Of a stretch of DNA of 64,000 nucleotides, positions 58,815 to 64,000 are shown piece after piece. Position 1 is the first letter of the stretch; the number at the start of each line of letters is the position of its first letter. Origin of the DNA: JAFALK01 sp042701975 (lineage in GTDB: Bacteria; Pseudomonadota; Gammaproteobacteria; Burkholderiales; Burkholderiaceae_C); contig CP170561.1 of NCBI GenBank assembly GCA_042701975.1, forward strand, positions 1,922,001-1,986,000. The letters run 5' to 3'. Position numbers and translations under genes: made by a program. The notes beneath the pieces were generated by a model. That model was not told the origin of the DNA. It worked only from the letters and a program-made list of their open reading frames with translations, and ran no database searches.

Positions 58815-59218
58815 GCCAAGGCATTCAATCGATCGGCCTGTATGTGCACAACCAGGACGAGGCGCTGGACTTCTATGTCAACAAGCTGGGCTTCCAGATC
58901 CACACCGATGTGCGCAACGGCGCCTTCCGCTGGCTGACCGTCCAGCACCCCGAGCAGCCCTCGTTCCAGCTCGGCCTGTACGTGCCCGGAGCGCCGATGC
59001 AAGACGAGGCCACCGCTCAGGCGCTGCGTGCCCTCGTGGCCAAGGGCGCGATGCCGCCGATGGTGATGAACGTCAGCGATTGCCGCGGCCTGTACGAGAA
59101 GCTCAAGGCCATCGGCGTGGAGTTCACGCAGGAGCCCGTCGAGCGCTACGGCAATGTGGATGCGGGTTTCCGCGATCCTTCCGGCAACGGCTGGAAGATG
59201 ATCCAGTCGGCCGGCTGA
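58811..59218 (+). CDS. VOC-family (glyoxalase-like) protein
   Basis: 135-residue vicinal-oxygen-chelate protein. N-terminal SIGLYVHNQDEALDFYVNKL, C-terminal DAGFRDPSGNGWKMIQ, two beta-alpha-beta-beta-beta modules. Metal ligands: His13 and the Glu residues of the second half are candidates. Substrate unknown; similar proteins include fosfomycin/bleomycin-resistance relatives. Overlaps the AraC stop by 4 bp. Confidence 0.87.
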   Translation: MSQGIQSIGLYVHNQDEALDFYVNKLGFQIHTDVRNGAFRWLTVQHPEQPSFQLGLYVPGAPMQDEATAQALRALVAKGAMPPMVMNVSDCRGLYEKLKAIGVEFTQEPVERYGNVDAGFRDPSGNGWKMIQSAG

Positions 59219-59250
59219 TCGGTTGATCGTCAAGTGCGCGGGGCAGCCTC

Positions 59251-59730
59251 ATGTACGCTCGCTTCCTCATGAGCGATCCGATCACGATCCGTCCCGTCGA
59301 AGCCCGCGATCTCGCCGCCTGGCGCCCGCTCTGGGACGGCTACAACGCCTTCTACGGCCGCAGCGGTGCCACGGCGCTGCCCGAGGACATCACAGCCGCC
59401 ACCTGGGCGCGATTCCTCGATCCGGCCGAGCCGATGGAAGCGCTGGTGGCCGAGCGGGCCGGGCAGATGGTCGGCCTCGTCCATCTGATCTACCACCGCA
59501 GCACCAACCGGCTGCAGCCGGTCTGCTACCTGCAGGACCTCTTCACCACCGAGGCTGCGCGCGGCCGCGGCGTGGGCCGGCTGCTGATCGAGGCCGTTTA
59601 CGAGCGCGCCGCCCAAGCCGGCAGCCCGCGCGTGTACTGGCAAACGCACGAGAGCAACACCACGGCGCGCGCGCTGTACGACAAGCTCGCGCGCCACGCC
59701 GGCTTCCTGGTCTACACGCGGGAGCTCTGA
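59251..59730 (+). CDS. GNAT-family N-acetyltransferase
   Basis: 159 residues from ATG 59251; the ATG at 59272 (MSDPITIRP) may be the true start. Motif A: DLFTTEAARGRGVGRLLIEA with the R-G-x-G-x-G/A signature; VYWQTHESNTTARALYDKLA is motif B. Substrate unknown. Convergent with the REC–EAL gene, 15 bp apart. Confidence 0.88.
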   Translation: MYARFLMSDPITIRPVEARDLAAWRPLWDGYNAFYGRSGATALPEDITAATWARFLDPAEPMEALVAERAGQMVGLVHLIYHRSTNRLQPVCYLQDLFTTEAARGRGVGRLLIEAVYERAAQAGSPRVYWQTHESNTTARALYDKLARHAGFLVYTREL

Positions 59731-59745
59731 CGAGCGCTCTCGCGA

Positions 59746-60993
59746 TCAATCGCTGACCAGCGCCTTGAGCCGCGCGCGGTTGCCCTTGACCCAGCCCAGC
59801 AGTTCCTCGGCCGGCATCGGCCGCGCGATCATGAAGCCCTGGGCGGTCTCGCAGTTCAGCGTGCGCAGCAGCCGCCAGTCGTCCTCCTGCTCCACGCCCT
59901 CGGCCACCGTGTGGATGCCTAGGCGCATGCCCATGTCCAGGCTGGACACCAGGATGGCCTTGCGGTTGTCACGCTGGCTTGCGCCGTCAACGAAGAGGCG
60001 GTCGATCTTGAGCTCCGTGAACGGGCTGCGCGAGAGCGTCTGCATGCTCGAATAGCCCACGCCGTAATCGTCCATGGACAGGCCAAAACCCTTGAGGCCC
60101 AGCCGCGCCAGGTTGGCCATGGCGCTGGACCTCATGATCATCGTCTCGGTCACTTCCCAGATTACCTGTGCGGGCTGCAGGCCGCGGTCCTTGACCAGCC
60201 CCACCAGCTGGTCGGCGAAGCGGTGTTTGGACAGATCATCGGCCGCGAGGTTGATGCTCATCGTCAGCTGCGGCAGCACGCGCACCCAGTCCTGCAGCAT
60301 GTCCAGCGACTGCCGCACGATGGACAGCGTGAAGCGCGACATCAGCGGCGTGCCTTCCAGATGCGGGATGAAGTACTGCGGACCAAGGATGCCTTCCTTG
60401 GGGTGTGCCCAGCGCGCCAGCGATTCCACGCCCTGGATCAGGCCAGTCTTCAGCGAGATCTTGGGCTGCACATAGGGCCGGAACTCATCGCGCTCCAGCG
60501 CTTCCTCGATCGCCTCCAGCGTGATCAGTGGCTTGTTCATCGAGGCCGCGTGCGGCGTGGCCCGCATGTCAGCAGCCTTGAGCATGTGGGTCAGCGTCGC
60601 CAGCGTCACCGGCTTGGCCAGCGTGCCCAGCAGCCGCATGCTCGAGGAATCGTCGCGCAGCGCTTCCACGGTTTCCAGCAGGCGCGGATCGCGCGCGCTG
60701 GTGGCGATCAGGTTGACGGCGAAGGACTGCTCGGCCAGCCGCCCGATCAGCTCGATGCCGTCCATGCCTGGCATGTCGATGTCCGTGATGATCAGGTGCA
60801 ACGGCTCGGCGCCATGCTCGTCGATCAGGTGCAGGGCCTCGATGCCGTCACCGGCTTCCAAGATGGTGCCGTAGTTTAGGGTCTTGAGCAGGCCGACCAG
60901 GTGGTTGCGCTGCACGGCCGAATCATCGACCACCAGTACCACGCGATGCCCGGCGTCGCGCGGCGATTCGTCGTGTGGGGTGGGTGAGTTCAT
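59746..60993 (-). CDS. Response regulator with EAL domain (c-di-GMP phosphodiesterase-like)
   Basis: 415 residues: receiver domain (~17–135) with acidic pair D23/D24, phospho-acceptor D71 in DIDMPGMDG and the K in LAKPVT; EAL domain (~155–405) with ESLARW, NLAADDL, ETMIM, MDDYGVGYSS (normally DDFGTGYSS), KIDRLFV and AEGVEQ. Metal and catalytic residues look retained, so it may hydrolyse c-di-GMP. Its ATG overlaps the cheB stop (ATGA), placing it in the che operon as the last gene and coupling it to chemotaxis adaptation. Confidence 0.93.
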   Translation of the reverse strand: MNSPTPHDESPRDAGHRVVLVVDDSAVQRNHLVGLLKTLNYGTILEAGDGIEALHLIDEHGAEPLHLIITDIDMPGMDGIELIGRLAEQSFAVNLIATSARDPRLLETVEALRDDSSSMRLLGTLAKPVTLATLTHMLKAADMRATPHAASMNKPLITLEAIEEALERDEFRPYVQPKISLKTGLIQGVESLARWAHPKEGILGPQYFIPHLEGTPLMSRFTLSIVRQSLDMLQDWVRVLPQLTMSINLAADDLSKHRFADQLVGLVKDRGLQPAQVIWEVTETMIMRSSAMANLARLGLKGFGLSMDDYGVGYSSMQTLSRSPFTELKIDRLFVDGASQRDNRKAILVSSLDMGMRLGIHTVAEGVEQEDDWRLLRTLNCETAQGFMIARPMPAEELLGWVKGNRARLKALVSD

Positions 60994-62090
60994 TTGGCAA
61001 ATCCGTTCAGCTCGCGCAGTTCGCGGCCGATGTCGTTGAGGGAAAGCACGCGGTCGGCTGCGCCCAGCTTGATGGCTTCACGAGGCATGCCGAAGACCAC
61101 GCAGCTGGCCTCGTCCTGCGCGATGGTGCGTGCGCCGGCATCGTGCATCTGGGCCAGCCCGGCAGCGCCGTCGTCCCCCATGCCCGTCAGGATCACGCCC
61201 AGCGCCTGTGCGCCGGCAGCCTTGGCAACCGAGCGGAACAACACGTCCAGCGAAGGCTTGTGGCGCTTGACGGGGGGGCCGTCGACCACCTCGGCGATGA
61301 ACTGACCCGAGCTGTCGCGACGCACCTGCATGTGGCGCCCGCCCGGTGCGATCACGGCCAGGCCCGGCACCAGCACGGTCGGGGCGTTCAGCTCGATCAC
61401 ATTGATGCGCGAAAGCCCGTTGAGGCGTTCGGCAAAAGCGGCCGTGAACTTCTCCGGCATGTGTTGCACGACGACGATCGGCGGCGAGTGCGAGGGCAGG
61501 CTGGTCAGCACCGATTCCAGCGCCTGCGTGCCGCCCGTGGAAGCGCCGATGGCCACGATCTGCGGCGGCGAGCCCGCCCGGCGCGGCTCGGCCGAACGCG
61601 AGGGCACACCCGCTGCCGCAGGTGCGGCGGCGGGCGTCGCCGCGCTCGGCGTGAGCGCCGCCATCGGCCGCAGGCGCGAGACGTTGGCCGTGGCCGCGAT
61701 GTTCACGGCCGTCACCATCTCCAGCGCAATGCCCTCCAAGAAGCGGCGCACATCGGTGCGCGGCTTGGTGATGATGGACACGGCGCCCGCGGCGAGCGCC
61801 TCGACCGTCGCGGTGGCGCCGCGCTCGGTGACGGCCGAGCAGATGATCACCGGCGTGGGCCGCTCCGCCATGATCTTGCGCAGGAAGGTGATGCCGTCCA
61901 TGCGCGGCATCGCCACGTCGAGCAGGATCACGTCGGGCCACTCGATTTGCATGCGCTCCATCGCCAGGATGGGATCGGCCACGGCGTGCATGACCTCGAT
62001 GCCTTGGACGCCCGAGAAGATGGACGTCAGCACCTGGCGCACGACGGCCGAGTCGTCGACGATCAGGACCCGGACCTTGCCTGCGATCAT
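60990..62090 (-). CDS. cheB: Chemotaxis response regulator / methylesterase CheB
   Basis: Removes methyl groups (and deamidates) from chemoreceptors when phosphorylated by CheA. 366 residues: receiver (~1–125) with IVDDSAVVRQV and phospho-Asp58 in LLDVAMPRMDG; an Ala/Pro linker (~150–180); methylesterase domain with catalytic Ser in GASTGGTQAL, His in VVQHMPEKF and Asp in GMGDDGAAGL. Overlaps cheD by 4 bp. Confidence 0.96.
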   Translation of the reverse strand: MIAGKVRVLIVDDSAVVRQVLTSIFSGVQGIEVMHAVADPILAMERMQIEWPDVILLDVAMPRMDGITFLRKIMAERPTPVIICSAVTERGATATVEALAAGAVSIITKPRTDVRRFLEGIALEMVTAVNIAATANVSRLRPMAALTPSAATPAAAPAAAGVPSRSAEPRRAGSPPQIVAIGASTGGTQALESVLTSLPSHSPPIVVVQHMPEKFTAAFAERLNGLSRINVIELNAPTVLVPGLAVIAPGGRHMQVRRDSSGQFIAEVVDGPPVKRHKPSLDVLFRSVAKAAGAQALGVILTGMGDDGAAGLAQMHDAGARTIAQDEASCVVFGMPREAIKLGAADRVLSLNDIGRELRELNGFAK

Positions 62091-62611
62091 CGGCGAACCT
62101 CCTTTTGCTGTGATTTCGGGCGAGCCGGCGTCGGCGCCCGCTGCTCATGCCTGACCCAGACCTCGCCGGTGCGCACGCTGAAGGCGATGCGGCGGTGGCC
62201 GGCGTCGAACAGGCTTTCCGAGACGACGGTGATGCCGGCTTCGCGCAGCATGCTCAGCGCCGCCTCGCCGTTGCGCCGCCCGATGTCCTTGCCCAAGCGT
62301 TCGGGCAGCTCGAACATCGCGCCGCCGCCGAAGACCTTGGCCTCGCACTCGCGCGCGTCGCAGCTGCGCACGGCCAGGTCGGCCACCATCATCTTCAGCG
62401 CGTCGGCGCCGTAGCGGGCGCTGGCCGGCTGCCGGTGCTCGGCGCCGGTGCCGGGCAGCAAGAAGTGCGACATCGCGCCCAGCTGCATCTTCGGATGCCA
62501 CAGCGTGATGGACACGCAAGAGCCCAGCAGCGTGCTGATGCGGTGGCGCGCGTCGCCGGTGAAATGCTCGCCGGGCATCAGGAAGATGGGAATGACGCGC
62601 TGTGTACTCAT
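62087..62611 (-). CDS. cheD: Chemoreceptor glutamine deamidase CheD
   Basis: Deamidates receptor glutamines and interacts with chemotaxis proteins. 174 residues from ATG 62611 (MSTQRVIPIF). Catalytic Cys32 in LGSCVSITLWH and His49 in AMSHFLLPG. Long frame upstream runs over cheR in antisense phase and is not real. 11 bp after cheR and overlapping cheB (ATGA). Confidence 0.94.
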   Translation of the reverse strand: MSTQRVIPIFLMPGEHFTGDARHRISTLLGSCVSITLWHPKMQLGAMSHFLLPGTGAEHRQPASARYGADALKMMVADLAVRSCDARECEAKVFGGGAMFELPERLGKDIGRRNGEAALSMLREAGITVVSESLFDAGHRRIAFSVRTGEVWVRHEQRAPTPARPKSQQKEVRR

Positions 62612-62622
62612 GGCTCGTGAAC

Positions 62623-63444
62623 TCAGCGCTTGCGGTAGACCGAGGGCGCCACGATCTCGAAATCGGCGCTGTGCTCGGACAGCGTTTCGGAGTGGCCCAC
62701 CAGCACGTGGCCGCCGCGACGCAGCTGCAGAGCCAGGCGCTGCACGACCTGCCGCTTGGTGTCGCTGTTGAAATAGATCATCACGTTGCGCAGGAAGATC
62801 ACGTCGAACTCGCCCAGGCCCGAAGGCAGCGGTCGGTTGAGGTTGATCTGCGAGAACTCCACGCGCTGGCGCAGCTGCTTGTCCACCAGCAGCGTGCCGG
62901 TGTGCGGGCCCGTACCGCGCAGGCAGTAGGCCTGCCGGTAGTGCGGCGGCGTGTGCGAGGTGCGGCTTTCCGGGTAGTGGCCGGCGCGCGCGCGCGCCAG
63001 CATGCGGCTGGAGATGTCCGAGGCCTGCACCTGCCAGGCCAAGCCTCTTTGCGCATCGTCCAGCGTCATGGCGATGCTGTAGGCCTCTTCGCCGCTGGCA
63101 CAGGCGGCGCTCCACACGCGCAGGGCACGGCGCTGCAACCGCGCCTGCTCCGCAAGGTTGCGCAGGAAATCGAAGTGCGCCATCTCGCGAAAGAAGTAGG
63201 TCTCGTTGGTCGTCAGCAGGTCCACCACCACCTGCGCCTCGGCGCCGGCATCAGGCTTGCCGAGCAGGGCCAGGTACTCGCCATAGCTGCGGCAGTTGAG
63301 CTGCCTGAGCCGCTTCATCAGGCGGCCGCTGACCAACGCCTTCTTGTTGTCGCCCAGCACGATGCCGGCCGTCTCGAACAGGAAGGAGCGAAACCGCGCG
63401 AAGTCGGCGTCGCTGATGTCGAGCAGGCCGGGGTCGCTGATCAC
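62623..63444 (-). CDS. cheR: Chemotaxis protein methyltransferase CheR
   Basis: Adds methyl groups from SAM to chemoreceptor glutamates. 273 residues: N-terminal all-alpha domain with SGRLMKRLRQLNCRSYGEYL, then the SAM domain with TTNETYFFREMAHFDFLRNL, WSAACASGEEAYSIAM and IFLRNVMIYFN. Starts inside the cheW stop (ATGA). Confidence 0.96.
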   Translation of the reverse strand: MISDPGLLDISDADFARFRSFLFETAGIVLGDNKKALVSGRLMKRLRQLNCRSYGEYLALLGKPDAGAEAQVVVDLLTTNETYFFREMAHFDFLRNLAEQARLQRRALRVWSAACASGEEAYSIAMTLDDAQRGLAWQVQASDISSRMLARARAGHYPESRTSHTPPHYRQAYCLRGTGPHTGTLLVDKQLRQRVEFSQINLNRPLPSGLGEFDVIFLRNVMIYFNSDTKRQVVQRLALQLRRGGHVLVGHSETLSEHSADFEIVAPSVYRKR

Positions 63445-63998
63445 CGCTGCGTCTCCAAGGGGGCCGATGCGACCTGGGCAGCGCCCAGTGCGGCAAGCTC
63501 GTCGATCGACAGCACCTGCTCCATGTCGAGCAGGATCACGAAGCGCCCCCCCGCCTTGCCGATGCCGCGGATGAACTGCGTGGCAATCTTCATCCCGAAG
63601 CTCGGCGTCGGCCCGATGTCTTCCGGCGCGATCTCCTGCACCGCCATCACGGCATCGACGATCACGCCGATGACGATGCGCGCGTCCAGCGGCCCGGTCT
63701 CGATGATGACGACGCAGCTGCGTCGCCCGATGCTGGTGGCCGTGCGGCCGAACCGCAGGCTCAGGTCCAGCACCGGCACGACCGCGCCGCGCAGGTTGAT
63801 CACGCCGCGCACCGTCGGCGGCATCAGCGGCACGGCGGTGACGCCGCCGTATTCGATGATCTCCTTGATGGACAGGATGCCCGTGGCGTAGGCCTCGCCA
63901 TCGAGCACGAAGGTCAGGTACAGGTTGGTGCCCGCACTGCTGTCCGGCGGCGTGGGCGCGGCCACCAATTCGGAGCTGGAGCGGCTGCTGGCTGGCAT
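63441..63998 (-). CDS. cheW: Chemotaxis coupling protein CheW
   Basis: Scaffold linking chemoreceptors to CheA. 185 residues, complete in the window (ATG 63998 is two bases from the edge). A flexible Ser/Pro N-terminus, then LYLTFVLDGEAYATGILSIK, PTVRGVINLRGAVVPVLDLS and the C-terminal GRFVILLDMEQVLSIDEL. Upstream genes lie outside the window, so other che genes probably precede it. Confidence 0.95.
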   Translation of the reverse strand: MPASSRSSSELVAAPTPPDSSAGTNLYLTFVLDGEAYATGILSIKEIIEYGGVTAVPLMPPTVRGVINLRGAVVPVLDLSLRFGRTATSIGRRSCVVIIETGPLDARIVIGVIVDAVMAVQEIAPEDIGPTPSFGMKIATQFIRGIGKAGGRFVILLDMEQVLSIDELAALGAAQVASAPLETQR

Positions 63999-64000
63999 GT

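Overview
The window is 64 kb of GC-rich, densely coded chromosome. Gene content and order point to a betaproteobacterium of the order Burkholderiales, probably near the Rubrivivax/Roseateles/Ideonella group. The indicators are: a his–tat–degS-like block, pilB-pilC-pilD-coaE-zapD-yacG, an mla operon that includes mlaA, imuA-imuB-dnaE2, a Bug/TctC-type binding protein and sspA-sspB after petABC. This placement is inferred from gene families and synteny; no database search was run.

Layout. (1) 1–4.8 kb: gltB (5' end cut by the window) and gltD, the NADPH glutamate synthase. (2) 4.8–12 kb, minus strand: a type IV pilus operon pilE-fimT-pilV-pilW-pilX-pilY1, closed by a terminator and mostly translationally coupled. 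(3) 12.2–16.2 kb: mlaFED-mlaA-mlaCB, outer-membrane lipid asymmetry. (4) 16.2–21.9 kb: hexR and zwf (minus) divergent from tal-pgi-HAD phosphatase (plus), sharing a regulatory gap with a perfect palindrome. (5) 22.4–28 kb, minus: pilB-pilC-pilD followed by coaE-zapD-yacG. (6) 28.1–33.5 kb: the SOS mutagenesis cassette imuA-imuB-dnaE2 behind a strong LexA box, with a small gene divergent from it. (7) 33.6–39.5 kb: a rhodanese-like protein, a TctC-type binding protein, dtd, a CDF transporter, argB, a decayed LuxR remnant, slmA and a DUF815 ATPase. (8) 39.5–44.1 kb: an unusual MutT–HisI fusion, hisE, a small membrane protein, a HIT protein, tatABC and a DegS-like protease. (9) 44.2–50.1 kb: Nif3-like, pdxA, a MerR regulator divergent from an Old Yellow Enzyme, and a DUF1631 protein. 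(10) 50.2–55.3 kb: mscL, petABC (cytochrome bc1), sspA, sspB and tRNA-Thr. (11) 55.3–59.7 kb: an accessory stretch after the tRNA, with an AbiE-like (type IV) toxin–antitoxin pair whose toxin gene is frameshifted, then GNAT, AraC, VOC and GNAT genes. (12) 59.7–64 kb, minus: cheW-cheR-cheD-cheB and a REC–EAL protein in one coupled operon, linking chemotaxis adaptation to c-di-GMP.

The observations most worth following up are: the in-frame MutT–HisI fusion; the AbiE-like module with twin 22-bp operators, a near-consensus promoter that would give a leaderless antitoxin mRNA, and a toxin frameshift exactly at the catalytic GG motif; the LexA-controlled divergent small gene; the MerR-type 19-bp-spacer promoter; and a REC–EAL protein built into the che operon. 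No CRISPR array, insertion sequence, prophage or rRNA operon was seen.
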